Positions 8,050 through 16,922 are shown, counted from the stretch's first letter. The stretch: 64,000 bases of DNA from Methylophilus glucosoxydans (GCF_042676145.1 NZ_JBHTJW010000003.1:124001-188000); one strand, 5' to 3'. Notes: generated by a model not told the origin, from the letters alone. Program-made: numbers and translations.

Positions 8050-9580
8050 ATGAAAAAAGTATCCATACTGGTCAGTCTGGCCTGGCTGGGGATGCCAACC
8101 AGCCAGACGTGGGCAGATGCTGAAACCGATGCCCGCATCGCGCAATTGCAGCACATGCTGTAAGTACAACAAACACAAATGCAACAGATGGCAGATGCAT
8201 TGAAGTTGCTCCAGGCACGGTTAGAAAAACCGGCGGAAACCAGAGGGGTAGCGAGCGATGACAAACAGGTCTTGCGTGATCAGCAGTGGAAGATGGACGC
8301 GATGGCCGATGAAATCAAGGCGCTACAATCTGCCCGTGGCAAATCGAGTGGCCAGCCAGTGTACGCCAACTTTAAAAATGGCCTGAGTTTTGAAGATGGT
8401 AGTGGTGCCTGGAAACTGGGCCTCAATGGACGCGTGCAAGCCGACTACCGCAGTTTCTCTCCGGATATTGCAGCAGCAGATACCTTCAACATTCGTCGCG
8501 CCCGGCTGGGTGCCAATGTGGCGATGAAGGATTTTGCGGCAAGACTGGAAGCCGAATATAGCGGTACGGCCAATAATGGCAGTGTCGGCCTGACCTATGC
8601 GCACGTCGACTACCTGCATTTTAACGGATTCAAATTACGCGCAGGTCAGTTCAAGCCGTTTTATGGACTTGAGCGTGCCATGAATGCCAACTTTACAGAT
8701 TTTCAGGAACGGGCAGGCACGGACTATCTGCTGGGTGCCACTTTTGACCGCGGCGTGATGGTGTTTGGCGAACCTGTGCCAGGGTTGTTCTATAACGCCT
8801 CATGGACCGATGGTAAAGGCGTTAACACAGCCACTGCCAATGGTGATGAAACCGATGCCAAATATGACAACAAGGATGCGCTGGTACGTGTGGTCGGCAA
8901 TATTGCCCAGTTTGCCGACTGGAAAGACAGTGTCCTGCATGTCGGCAGCTTTTATGCCAGGGGTCAACAGGAACCTGGCAGCGTGCCAACCCTGAATGTA
9001 CTGACCGAAGGCCGCGGTTACACCGTATTTTCTACCAGTGAAGGTTTTACGCGCGCAGTTGACCGTACGCGTGAGGGTTATGAACTTGGGCTGGCACACG
9101 GTCCGGTCAAGCTACAGGCAGAACATATACGTGAAAATTTTGATGGCACGGGGTTTGATCGTGACCTGACCGCATGGTATGCCAGCATCAACTGGCTGGT
9201 GAGCGGCGAAACTTTTGCCAGCACCTATAAAGATGGCATGTTTGGCCGCTTGCGGCCAAAACAGGACTTTGTCTGGGGGGGGGGAGGGCTGGGGTGCGTT
9301 GCAACTTGGGGCACGTTACAGCAAGTTTGATGGCGGTGATTTTGTCAGCACTAACGCTACTGGAACCGGCAAGCTGGCAAGCGGGCGTAGCAATGCGTTT
9401 GATGCCTGGACGATAGGCGCCAACTGGGTGCTGACGCCCTATGTGCGTGTGATTGCCAACTATGTGCACACCCATTTTGATACCCCGGTGACCACCACAG
9501 CCACCGTCTCAGGTAGCAGCAAAACGTATACGCTGGATCATGAAGACGCCGTCACCATGCGTGCCCAATTCGATTTCTAA
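8050..9580 (+). pseudogene. Outer-membrane porin gene of the mod operon, with a nonsense codon and a frameshift
   Basis: Encodes an OprP/OprO-type beta-barrel porin. The ATG at 8050 begins a signal peptide (MKKVSILVSLAWLGMPTSQTWADAE) and coiled-coil start, but an in-frame TAA at 8161 stops it after 37 codons; the same frame then continues from 8164, as if CAA had become TAA. The barrel is read to a run of ten G at 9275-9284, where the frame is lost (stop at 9330). The remaining barrel continues in the next frame to 9580, ending in a terminal Phe as porins do. With nine G the junction would read GGEGWGALQLGARYS, the expected porin pattern. It sits between modE and modA, so molybdate passage across the outer membrane is a reasonable former or conditional role. 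Confidence 0.82.
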
Positions 9581-9604
9581 CTTTTATTCAGACAAGGAGA
9601 TCCC

Positions 9605-10363
9605 ATGCGATCACTCAAACAACTGCTGATAGCCAGTGTGCTGGCAGTTTCCATGCAGGTCCAGGCTGCCGAGCCCTTTACTGTGGCCATTGCGGCCAAC
9701 CTCAAATACGTGTTCGATGACCTGGCCGCCGAGTTTAAACAGGAAACCGGCATCGAGGCACAAAGCGTGCTCAACGCTTCTGGCAAAATTGCCACCCAGG
9801 TACGCCAGGGCGCGCCCTTTGATGTATTCATGTCTGCCGATATGGAGTTTCCCGAGGGCTTGTATAAAGAAGGCTTTGCCGTGACCGCGCCCAAACCCTA
9901 CGCCTACGGGTTGCTGGTGCTATGGTCACAAACCGGGGCCGATTTAAGCAAGGGCGTGGCCGGGCTGACGGATGCGGCTATTGGCAAAGTGGCCATTGCC
10001 AATCCAAAGTTGGCACCGTTTGGCAAACAGGCACTCAAGGCCATGGAGTTCTACAAGGTGAAAGTGGCGCTGGAACCCAAACTGGTCTATGGCGAGAGCA
10101 TTACCCAGGTAAGCCAGTACGTGGATAGCAAAGCGGTAGATGTTGGCTTCAGTGCCAAGTCGATTGTCGTTGCACCGGAGACTACAGGCAAGGGTAAATG
10201 GGTGGCTGTGCCAGAAGAGAGTTATGAGCCGATTGCGCAGGGCGTGGTCATCCTCAAGCATGGCATAGATAACAATGCGGATGCCGCCCGCAAGTTTTAT
10301 GGGTTCGTGCAGTCGGAAAAGGCGCGTGCCATCTTTGCAAAAAACGGTTATAAATTGCCCTGA
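9605..10363 (+). CDS. modA: Molybdate ABC transporter, periplasmic binding protein ModA
   Basis: Captures molybdate (and tungstate) in the periplasm for ModBC. It is 252 residues with a clear signal peptide ending at VQAAEP. Mature-domain features are typical: FTVAIAANLKYVFDDLAAEFKQ, VLNASGKIATQVRQGAPFDVFMSADMEFP and a C-terminal FYGFVQSEKARAIFAKNGYKLP. The NASGK segment is the family's anion-contact loop. It starts 24 bp after the porin remnant, behind AAGGAG, and is followed 20 bp later by modB. Confidence 0.96.
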   Translation: MRSLKQLLIASVLAVSMQVQAAEPFTVAIAANLKYVFDDLAAEFKQETGIEAQSVLNASGKIATQVRQGAPFDVFMSADMEFPEGLYKEGFAVTAPKPYAYGLLVLWSQTGADLSKGVAGLTDAAIGKVAIANPKLAPFGKQALKAMEFYKVKVALEPKLVYGESITQVSQYVDSKAVDVGFSAKSIVVAPETTGKGKWVAVPEESYEPIAQGVVILKHGIDNNADAARKFYGFVQSEKARAIFAKNGYKLP

Positions 10364-10383
10364 GGCATCACACAGGAAACATC

Positions 10384-11061
10384 ATGTTAAGCATCGAGGA
10401 TATACAGACCATTTGGCTGACCATCAAGCTGGCCAGTCTGGTCACCCTGCTATTGCTCATCATAGGCACGCCCGTCGCCTGGTGGCTGGTACGCAGCCGC
10501 GTCTGGTGGAAAGGGCTGGTGGCCTCGGTCGTGGCCTTGCCGCTGGTGCTGCCACCTTCAGTGTTAGGGTTCTACCTGTTGCTGGCGATGGGACCACAAG
10601 GCCCGCTGGGTAAGCTGACACAGGCCACTGGTCTGGGCAGTTTACCGTTTACTTTCTGGGGGCTGGTACTGGCCTCGGTGTTATATTCCCTGCCGTTTAT
10701 GGTGCAGCCCTTGCACACCGCGTTTGAGGCTATCGGTGAGCGGCCGCTGGAGGTAGCAGCAACCTTGCGTGCTTCGCCACTGGATACGTTTTTCAGTGTG
10801 GTGGTGCCGATGTCCTGGCCGGGATTTCTGACGGCAGCTATGCTCACCTTTGCCCACACGGTAGGCGAGTTTGGGGTGGTACTCATGATAGGGGGCAATG
10901 TGCCGGGACAAACCCGCGTCGCTTCGGTACAGATTTATGATCATGTGGAAGCCCTGGAATATAGTCAGGCGCATACACTGGCCGCGGTCATGCTGCTGTT
11001 TTCGTTTTTGGTGTTGCTGGCGCTGCATGTGTGGCGCACGCAACCAAACAGGGGTTACTGA
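10384..11061 (+). CDS. modB: Molybdate ABC transporter permease ModB
   Basis: Inner-membrane permease of 225 residues with about five transmembrane helices. The ABC-coupling EAA loop is present as EVAATLRASPLDTFFSVVVPMSWPG at about residues 123-147. VLPLVLPPSVLGFYLL and HTVGEFGVVLMIGGNVPG are family signatures. It lies between modA and modC with 1 bp to modC. Confidence 0.96.
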   Translation: MLSIEDIQTIWLTIKLASLVTLLLLIIGTPVAWWLVRSRVWWKGLVASVVALPLVLPPSVLGFYLLLAMGPQGPLGKLTQATGLGSLPFTFWGLVLASVLYSLPFMVQPLHTAFEAIGERPLEVAATLRASPLDTFFSVVVPMSWPGFLTAAMLTFAHTVGEFGVVLMIGGNVPGQTRVASVQIYDHVEALEYSQAHTLAAVMLLFSFLVLLALHVWRTQPNRGY

Positions 11062-11062
11062 C

Positions 11063-12139
11063 ATGGGCATGGGCGAGATACAGGCACGTTTTCATCTGGC
11101 CAGGCCAAGCTTTACTCTGGATGTAGACCTCACCCTGCCCGGGCGCGGCATCACCGTCCTGTTTGGCCCTTCCGGTTCAGGCAAAACCACGCTGTTGCGC
11201 TGTATTGCCGGTCTGGAGCAACCCAGGGAGGGCTATCTGCGCTTTCAGGGCGAGCGCTGGCAGGAGGATGCGTATTGCCTACCTACACATCGCCGTCCCA
11301 TCGGCTATGTGTTTCAAGAGGCAAGTCTGTTTCCGCATCTGACGGTGCTGGAAAACCTGCGTTTTGGCCTCAGGCGCAATACGCAGGCGCGGCCAGCAGA
11401 TCTGGAGGCGGCCATCGCCTTGCTGGAATTGACGCCGCTACTGGGTAGAAACCCGGCAAATTTGTCCGGGGGGGAGCGACAACGGGTGGCCATGGCGCGG
11501 GCCTTAGCAGTAAGGCCGCGGCTCCTATTGATGGATGAGCCGCTGGCTGCCCTGGATTATGCGCGCAAACAGGAAATCTTGCCCTATCTGGAGCGCCTGC
11601 ATGACAATCTGGACATTCCATTGCTGTATGTCAGCCATGCCCATGACGAAGTAGCACGCCTGGCTGACCATATCGTTATGCTGCAAGCCGGCAGAGTGTT
11701 GGCTCAAGGACCATTGCTGGAGACGCTGGCGCAACTTGATACTCCGATCCGCCTGGGGGAAGACAGCGGCGTGGTCCTGCAGGCGCAGGTCAGTGAACTT
11801 GACCAGGAATGGCATCTGATGCGGCTGGCATTTGACGGTGGCAGCGTCTGGACCAGGCAGCGAGACCTGCCGCTGGGGCGTCAGCTGCGGGTACATATTC
11901 AGGCCCGTGATGTCAGTGTGGCCATCCGGCCACAAACCGATAGCAGTATCCAGAACCAGTTGCAGGGTGTGGTCGATGCCATGGCCATAGACACGCATCC
12001 CGGTGTCATGCTGATCCGTGTCAAGGTGGGAGCTTCGGTGCTGATTGCCAGACTCACTAAACGCTCGGCGTCGACCCTGGGCATCACTGTCGGTCAGTCA
12101 GTCTGGCTACAGGTCAAATCGGTGGCACTGATGGAGTAG
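11063..12139 (+). CDS. modC: Molybdate ABC transporter ATP-binding protein ModC
   Basis: ATPase driving molybdate import, 358 residues from ATG 11063, the first start after the modB stop; the longer open frame overlaps modB. Walker A GPSGSGKTT near residue 39, signature LSGGERQRVAMARAL, Walker B LLLMDEPLAALD and the switch His in YVSHAHDEV are all present. The C-terminal third is a TOBE/Mop-type regulatory domain (NQLQGVVDAMAIDTHPGVMLIRVKVG), as expected for ModC. Confidence 0.96.
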   Translation: MGMGEIQARFHLARPSFTLDVDLTLPGRGITVLFGPSGSGKTTLLRCIAGLEQPREGYLRFQGERWQEDAYCLPTHRRPIGYVFQEASLFPHLTVLENLRFGLRRNTQARPADLEAAIALLELTPLLGRNPANLSGGERQRVAMARALAVRPRLLLMDEPLAALDYARKQEILPYLERLHDNLDIPLLYVSHAHDEVARLADHIVMLQAGRVLAQGPLLETLAQLDTPIRLGEDSGVVLQAQVSELDQEWHLMRLAFDGGSVWTRQRDLPLGRQLRVHIQARDVSVAIRPQTDSSIQNQLQGVVDAMAIDTHPGVMLIRVKVGASVLIARLTKRSASTLGITVGQSVWLQVKSVALME

Positions 12140-12200
12140 GCGCGTTTCGCGCCATGCACGACGCATCCGCATCTTGAATGCGCAAGAAAGGAGTCCACTC

Positions 12201-12542
12201 ATGATAGAACAACTCTATGCCAATTTGTCTGTGGCTGAACAACAGCGAGTGATTCGCGCCGAGCGTTTTGAAAGGCACGATGAACCCTCACTGCAAGCTA
12301 CCAAGATCCATGGCTACGCCGCCGACGGGGGTAAGTGTTTTTATTACCACAGTTTTGTCTTGTCGGAAGAGGGCTTTGATATCGATGAGTTTCCGCTACG
12401 CATCGATGTCTATTACGAACGGGTGATGGCCTGGCGTCTGAAAGACGGTGGCTGGTTAAAAACTACCACCATCTCTGATCAACTGGATGCTTGCCAGCCA
12501 CGCTTTCATACCCGGCCAGCGGAATGGGTGGCCAGCCTCTGA
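12201..12542 (+). CDS. Unknown small protein downstream of modC
   Basis: A 113-residue protein not assigned to a family. The ATG at 12201 follows AAAGGAG; an open extension to 12174 lacks a ribosome site. The sequence is rich in Tyr, Phe and Trp with alternating beta-like segments (GKCFYYHSFVLSEEGFDIDEF, RIDVYYERVMAWRLKDGGWLK) and has no signal peptide, Cys motif or membrane helix. It starts 61 bp after modC on the same strand and ends 10 bp before the convergent modG, so it is probably the last gene of the mod operon. Confidence 0.6.
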   Translation: MIEQLYANLSVAEQQRVIRAERFERHDEPSLQATKIHGYAADGGKCFYYHSFVLSEEGFDIDEFPLRIDVYYERVMAWRLKDGGWLKTTTISDQLDACQPRFHTRPAEWVASL

Positions 12543-12552
12543 GGGTAAACGC

Positions 12553-12981
12553 CTAGCTGGCAACTGCCAGTATCACCGCAGAGGCTTTGAATACCACGCT
12601 GGCACTGGCGCCCTGACTGAGTCCAAGTTCACGTGCGGCTTCATGGGTAATGCTGGCAAACACGGTATTGCCGCCTGGTAAATCGAGTTTGACTTCGGCA
12701 CTGACCGGCCCGCTGATCACCTGTGCCACCACGCCGCGCAGCACATTACGTGCGCTCAGGGCATAGCCCTCGCTTTCTGTCATCACCATCATGGAAGAGG
12801 CTTTGACCAGGGCCAGCACCGATTTGCCACTGGTCAGGCCCAGACTGTGTGCACTGCTGTGGGTGACCATGGCCACTAGCGTGTCGCCATTGCCCAGGGC
12901 AATTTCGATTTCGGTATGTACGCTGCCAGGGTGTACGGCAGTGATGTTGCCCTGGAACTGGTTACGTGCGCTGATTTTCAT
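12553..12981 (-). CDS. modG: Molybdenum-pterin/molybdate-binding protein with two Mop domains (ModG-like)
   Basis: A 142-residue cytoplasmic molbindin made of two Mop repeats, starting MKISARNQFQGNITAVHPG and, near residue 74, ALSARNVLRGVVAQVISGP. Di-Mop proteins such as Azotobacter ModG bind several molybdates and serve in storage or homeostasis. The start at 12981 is chosen because AGGAAA lies upstream and Mop proteins begin MKISARN; an open 15-codon extension does not look like the family. It faces the mod operon tail to tail. Confidence 0.88.
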   Translation of the reverse strand: MKISARNQFQGNITAVHPGSVHTEIEIALGNGDTLVAMVTHSSAHSLGLTSGKSVLALVKASSMMVMTESEGYALSARNVLRGVVAQVISGPVSAEVKLDLPGGNTVFASITHEAARELGLSQGASASVVFKASAVILAVAS

Positions 12982-13034
12982 GACGATATTTTCCTGATCG
13001 GGTTGAGATACCATTAGTGTATGCAAGCGCGCTG

Positions 13035-13070
13035 TAAAACATCAACCGCAGCGTCGAGCCTGCGGCTGTC
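13035..13070 (-). terminator. Possible terminator after the nifE-rhodanese operon
   Basis: On the minus strand a CCGCAG...CTGCGG stem with a short loop is followed by TTGATGTTTT, just beyond the rhodanese stop. A second pair of arms, ACGCTGC and GCAGCGT (13072-13093), overlaps the stop codon itself. The T run is weak, so the call is tentative. Confidence 0.3.
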
Positions 13071-13082
13071 AACGCTGCTATA

Positions 13083-13427
13083 TTACGCAGCGTGAGCCAG
13101 CTTTTCCGGCAGCGCCTGCACCAGTGGTGCCAATGCTTCATAGCCGCCATCCACGCTGTAGACTTCCTTGTAGCGGAAGTCGTCAAACATCTGCGCAAAC
13201 ACCTTGCTTGCATTGCCGTGATAGCAATAAATCATCACCGGGATATTGCGCGGCAGGCTGCGCAAGACCTGTTCCAGTTTGTACTCGGACAGCTGGTCGG
13301 CCCCTGGCAGATGGCCACTCTGGTAACTGTGCATATCTCGGGTATCAAACAGCGCGATTTCCGCAAAGCGTTCCGGGTTACTCAACATTTCAGCGGCTTG
13401 TGCCGCAGCAATGGTTTGCCAAGTCAT
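13083..13427 (-). CDS. Single-domain rhodanese (nif-linked sulfurtransferase)
   Basis: A 114-residue rhodanese that can carry a persulfide on its catalytic Cys in the loop CYHGNAS (about residue 68), preceded by the FDTRDMHSYQSGHLPGA entry motif. Single-domain rhodaneses next to nifQ are known from Azotobacter (rhdN). It is the last gene of the minus-strand nifE operon, 3 bp after nifQ. Delivery of sulfane sulfur for Fe-S or Mo-S cluster work is the likely role. Confidence 0.88.
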   Translation of the reverse strand: MTWQTIAAAQAAEMLSNPERFAEIALFDTRDMHSYQSGHLPGADQLSEYKLEQVLRSLPRNIPVMIYCYHGNASKVFAQMFDDFRYKEVYSVDGGYEALAPLVQALPEKLAHAA

Positions 13428-13430
13428 AGC

Positions 13431-13826
13431 TTACTCCTCTGGTCCAAAACATAATTCATAATCCACACAGACACCGCAACTGGGCGATTTGCATATCAAT
13501 ACGTTTTCCTGCTCGCACAGCTGCCGGTAAAAAAACTTTTTCCACTTCATGTCGCTGCTGTTTTTGGCCACCAGCGCCGGGAAATAGTCGCGCATCAGTT
13601 GCGACAGTTCGGCGCGGCTCGACAGTTTGAGGTCTTGCCACAAATGGTTGGCGCCGCTGCAGCAGGTGCCTGCAATCAATCTTGCCAGTGCATAGGTGTT
13701 CACGTGTTGATCCAGCGCATGTGCCATCAATAATGCAATCAAATCCTCAAACTCGTCCCAGCCATGGCCAGATGAGGCTAGGGAACTTGCTACAACAGCA
13801 CTGGGCGGGGAGAGGCTCTGTTGCAT
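13431..13826 (-). CDS. nifQ: Molybdenum-processing protein NifQ
   Basis: NifQ is an Fe-S protein that donates a Mo-Fe-S precursor to NifEN/NifH for cofactor synthesis. The 131-residue protein ends with the family's C-x4-C-x2-C-x5-C ligand motif (CKSPSCGVCVDYELC). The helical body WDEFEDLIALLMAHALDQH and LARLIAGTCC is typical. The start at 13826 has GAGGGGA upstream and lies just after fdxB; a longer open frame to 13874 overlaps fdxB. Confidence 0.93.
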   Translation of the reverse strand: MQQSLSPPSAVVASSLASSGHGWDEFEDLIALLMAHALDQHVNTYALARLIAGTCCSGANHLWQDLKLSSRAELSQLMRDYFPALVAKNSSDMKWKKFFYRQLCEQENVLICKSPSCGVCVDYELCFGPEE

Positions 13827-13837
13827 ACGGGTTCCCC

Positions 13838-14134
13838 TCAGGCCGGGGCGTGGGTATAGCACTTTTTCGGACAAATTTTGGCGCAGGCCTCGCAGCCCAC
13901 GCAGTTTTCCGGATGGGCGATGGTCATGACTTTCTTTTCATACTCATCATCCTCATCGTCGCCCAGCGTCATGGCGATGCGGTCACCGTCTTCAGTAATG
14001 CCAACCAGCTCCAGCACATCACGGCCACAGACACGAAAGCAGCGGCCACAGCCTATGCATTTTTCCTCGGCAATGTGGTCGGCAAATTGCGGCGTCCACT
14101 CCACGCCGCTGGGTAAAGTCACACTGAAAGCCAT
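13838..14134 (-). CDS. fdxB: Nif-specific ferredoxin III (FdxB)
   Basis: A 98-residue 2[4Fe-4S]-type ferredoxin. The first cluster motif is CIGCGRCFRVCGRDV (residues about 26-40), the second CVGCEACAKICPKKC near the C-terminus; the acidic insert DDEDDEYEKK between them is typical of the nif ferredoxin III family. It follows the CCE_0567-type gene by 9 bp and precedes nifQ, the standard order. Confidence 0.93.
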   Translation of the reverse strand: MAFSVTLPSGVEWTPQFADHIAEEKCIGCGRCFRVCGRDVLELVGITEDGDRIAMTLGDDEDDEYEKKVMTIAHPENCVGCEACAKICPKKCYTHAPA

Positions 14135-14143
14135 GGTTTGCTC

Positions 14144-14356
14144 CTAGCCACCCGCTGCGGTCAGCCTTTTACGGGCGTCAGTCAATTGTTGATAAGCCTT
14201 GAAGGTTTTCTCGGCCACTTCCGGAATTTTTTCCCAGCCGGTCGGCAAGTCTTCGGACAAGTCATGCAAGTCCATTTTGAGCTGGGTGGCCTGGGCATTG
14301 AGTTTTTTTACCTCGGCCTTGATGGTGTCTACGTCACTTGTTTCTATGTCACTCAT
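14144..14356 (-). CDS. CCE_0567/DUF683-type nif protein
   Basis: A 70-residue, two-helix coiled-coil protein (VDTIKAEVKKLNAQATQLKMDLHDLSEDLP...IPEVAEKTFKAYQQL). The family occurs almost only between the NifX-associated gene and fdxB in diazotrophs and has no assigned reaction. It is 9 bp after the preceding gene on the minus strand, inside the nifE operon. Confidence 0.87.
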   Translation of the reverse strand: MSDIETSDVDTIKAEVKKLNAQATQLKMDLHDLSEDLPTGWEKIPEVAEKTFKAYQQLTDARKRLTAAGG

Positions 14357-14365
14357 GGCGCACTC

Positions 14366-14839
14366 CTAACCGTAATTCACCACTTCGGGAAACTTTTGTA
14401 TCATGTCCACTGCGGCCTGTACCAGTTTCTGGCCTTCGGCGGCCAGCTTGTCCATGGTTTCAAAACCAAAGCGGTGCACATCACGCAGATGCTTGTTCAC
14501 CACCACCAGGCGGCCTGCAGTCAGCAGCATTTTGCCAAAGCCCTCGTGATGCATTTTCATCATGGGCGAGACCATGACGCCGGTTTCCCGCTCCACCGCC
14601 AGGCCCACCGCGTTATAAAACAATTCTAGCCGCCACAAGGTTTCCGGGTCGGGGTCGCCGATAATTGGCATCTCGCGGCGCTGCTCCTTACTAATGATAT
14701 AAGGCGCCAGCAAGGTCGCATTATCCTTGCCTTCCCATGCGCCATGGGTGTCTTGCGCCCGCCATTGCTTAATCAGTTCGATCACAAATGGCGAGGTCCA
14801 GGGATCACTCGCTACTGGCGCTTCAGCGACTGCTGTCAT
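14366..14839 (-). CDS. NifX-associated nitrogen fixation protein (DUF269)
   Basis: A 157-residue protein of the NifX-associated family: SPFVIELIKQWRAQDTHGAWEGKDNATLLAPYI, then MPIIGDPDPETLWRLELFYNAVGLAVERETG and HHEGFGKMLLTAGRLVVVNKHLRDVHRFGF. Members are encoded after nifX and are thought to help cofactor traffic. Here it is separated from nifX by 212 bp holding a dispersed repeat, but no new promoter is visible. Confidence 0.92.
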   Translation of the reverse strand: MTAVAEAPVASDPWTSPFVIELIKQWRAQDTHGAWEGKDNATLLAPYIISKEQRREMPIIGDPDPETLWRLELFYNAVGLAVERETGVMVSPMMKMHHEGFGKMLLTAGRLVVVNKHLRDVHRFGFETMDKLAAEGQKLVQAAVDMIQKFPEVVNYG

Positions 14840-14887
14840 GTTTTTCTCCTATAAATAAATATTGCTTACCGCATTAACACTCAAACG

Positions 14888-15045
14888 CCTTCGGTTTTCT
14901 CTGAGCACTCCGTGTCCTTGGTGGCTCAAAATGAATTTAAAAGCTTTAATTAGCCACAGAGCGCACAGAGGTCACAGAGAAATTCTTAGTTTGCTGAATG
15001 CACTTGCTGCTCTGTGTTCTCGGCGTCTCTGTGGTAAATAGCCTT
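14888..15045. repeat. Three copies of a CACAGAG-type dispersed repeat in the nifX gap
   Basis: Variants of a 28-30 bp sequence of the form GCCACAGAG..CACAGAG..CACAGAGAAA occur reversed near 14893-14932, forward near 14950-14982 and reversed near 15011-15042. They can pair as hairpins. Similar short repeats are common between proteobacterial genes; no coding capacity is seen. Confidence 0.65.
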
Positions 15046-15051
15046 TAAAAC

Positions 15052-15462
15052 CTATACCGTTTCTTCTTCCTCATCAAAATCGACCGTTGTGGCCTGGTCT
15101 TTAAGCAGGGCTTTGCGTAACCAGGGGGGTGGGGTGCCTTTGAGCACATCCTGCAATTTGCCTAAAATTTCGTCTATCGGTTCATCAGCGGTGACCTTGA
15201 CCGGGTGTATCTTGTGCGCCACCACACGGGCAGCGGCGGAGCCACCGATGGCCGCCACATACAGCAGCGCACAGTCCTTGATGACTTCCAGCTTGGGTGC
15301 CAGCTTGTCTTCGTTGCCGTCTTCTTTTAAGTCGCCATCAAACGGCACCGAGTGTAAAAACGTCCAGTTTTCCGGCGTCAGCTCATAAATGGCCAGGTGC
15401 TTGGCCCAGCCAAAGTGGGCGTCGACCCGTTTTAAATCCTGTGTGGCAAATGCGACTTTCAT
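15052..15462 (-). CDS. nifX: FeMo-cofactor carrier protein NifX
   Basis: A 136-residue NifX that binds NifB-co or a later cofactor precursor and passes it to NifEN. It has the dinitrogenase-cofactor-carrier fold: MKVAFATQDLKRVDAHFGWAKHLAIYEL at the start and DCALLYVAAIGGSAAARVVAHKIHPVK in the core, ending in an acidic tail. It lies 22 bp after nifN. Confidence 0.95.
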   Translation of the reverse strand: MKVAFATQDLKRVDAHFGWAKHLAIYELTPENWTFLHSVPFDGDLKEDGNEDKLAPKLEVIKDCALLYVAAIGGSAAARVVAHKIHPVKVTADEPIDEILGKLQDVLKGTPPPWLRKALLKDQATTVDFDEEEETV

Positions 15463-15484
15463 GTGGGGGTTCCTTTACGCGGGG

Positions 15485-16909
15485 TTAACTGAAATGCACA
15501 GTGCTTTCTAAATGCATGTCGCTTGCGCTGTGGCAACTGCCAGCAGGCGTACAACTGTTGCAGCCAGTGGCGGCACCAGCCTCGCTTGCTGGTGCGGGAT
15601 ACCAGTGATCAGGGGCTGGTTCATGGCTCTGTGCCAGAAAGGTGTTGGCCAGTTCAAATGCCAGATCACGCGTGCCCCGGTAGCCCACGCTAATTTTGTG
15701 TGCGGCGCCGATACGGTCAAAAGTCGGAATGCCGATACGGATAAAAGGCAGATGCAGGCGCTCGGCCAGTTGCCTGCCGTGCGAGTGGGTGAGCAGCAGG
15801 TCACAGTCTTGTGCCAGCACTTCCAGATCTTCCAGATCACCGATTTGCACCTGTTCTATAGGCAGTTGCGCCAATAACGGCGAGTGAGTGGTGGTCACCG
15901 CGCGCAAGTCACAGCCCATCTCTAGCAAAAACTGGCCGTAGCTCCACAACATGTCGGGTTCGGCACCGATAGCGACGGTTTTGCCGCCAGTATAAAAATG
16001 CGCATCCAGCATGGCGTCCTGACACTGGCTGCGCTGGCGGCGCAGTTTCATCGGCACGGGGGTGCCGGTGAGTTCGGACAGGCATTGCACAAAGTCATCA
16101 CTGGCGGCCAGTCCGGTCAGCCGCTCAAACAGACGGTAGGGGACGCCACATTGGGCTTCCAGCGCCTGCGCTGCCGGGCGCATCTGCTCGCCGATAGCGA
16201 GCGTATAGCGTGCCGTGCCCAAGGTCTGTAACTGCTCCAGCGTGGTGCCGCCCAAGGTAGTCGGTGTAAAGTCGTCCGGGATATGGCCATCCAGCGAGCC
16301 AGAAATATCGGGCACTATCACCGCCTCCAGCCCGAACAGTTCGACAATGTCGCGAATTTCCTGCAAGTCGCCCGGTGTTAAATGGCTGCCAGCCAGCACA
16401 TTGACGCGGCGCGCATGGCGCACGCTCACAGGTTGGGCAAAGTGCTGCACTATTTTCAGCACCGCCTTGCTCCAGCCATCCTGAAACGCGCCCACGTAGT
16501 CAGGCGTCGATACATACAGGATATGCATGTCAGCCAGCTCGGGGTGTTTTTGCGCAATCAGCTTGAGATAGGCATCCACATCATCGCCCTTGGTTTCGGT
16601 CAGCCCCGTAGAGGCGATGCCGAGGATGGAGGGCTGGTTGCGTTTCCAGATATTGACGATGGTCTGCTCGATATTGTCCATGCCACCAAGGATGGTGGTG
16701 ACCTCGCTCATGGCCGTGGTTTGCATGGGGATCATTTCGCGGAAATGCCGCACAAACAATACCAGCCCGAATGAAGTACAGCCCTGCGAACCATGCAGGG
16801 TAGGCAGGCAGTGCTGCAAGCCCATAAAGGCCAGCGCCGCGCCTATCGGTGCGCTCATCTTGAGCGGGTTGACGCTACAGGCTTTACCGGGGTTGAGTAC
16901 TTGTGCCAT
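15485..16909 (-). CDS. nifN: FeMo-cofactor scaffold subunit NifN
   Basis: Beta subunit of the NifEN scaffold on which FeMo-co is completed. It is 474 residues, homologous to NifK, with the early NPGKACSVNPLKMSAPIGAALAFMG and HGSQGCTSFGLV motifs that supply the cluster-binding Cys. GTPVPMKLRRQRSQCQDAMLD and the GAEPDMLWS segment are NifN-like. A Cys-rich tail (CNSCTPAGSCHS) precedes the end. It starts 13 bp after nifE. Confidence 0.96.
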   Translation of the reverse strand: MAQVLNPGKACSVNPLKMSAPIGAALAFMGLQHCLPTLHGSQGCTSFGLVLFVRHFREMIPMQTTAMSEVTTILGGMDNIEQTIVNIWKRNQPSILGIASTGLTETKGDDVDAYLKLIAQKHPELADMHILYVSTPDYVGAFQDGWSKAVLKIVQHFAQPVSVRHARRVNVLAGSHLTPGDLQEIRDIVELFGLEAVIVPDISGSLDGHIPDDFTPTTLGGTTLEQLQTLGTARYTLAIGEQMRPAAQALEAQCGVPYRLFERLTGLAASDDFVQCLSELTGTPVPMKLRRQRSQCQDAMLDAHFYTGGKTVAIGAEPDMLWSYGQFLLEMGCDLRAVTTTHSPLLAQLPIEQVQIGDLEDLEVLAQDCDLLLTHSHGRQLAERLHLPFIRIGIPTFDRIGAAHKISVGYRGTRDLAFELANTFLAQSHEPAPDHWYPAPASEAGAATGCNSCTPAGSCHSASDMHLESTVHFS

Positions 16910-16922
16910 GGTCTTGTTCCCT

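Noticed and set aside
10275..10613. Plus-strand 112-codon frame across the modA-modB junction
   Set aside because: It overlaps the ends of two clear genes in another frame and has no family features.
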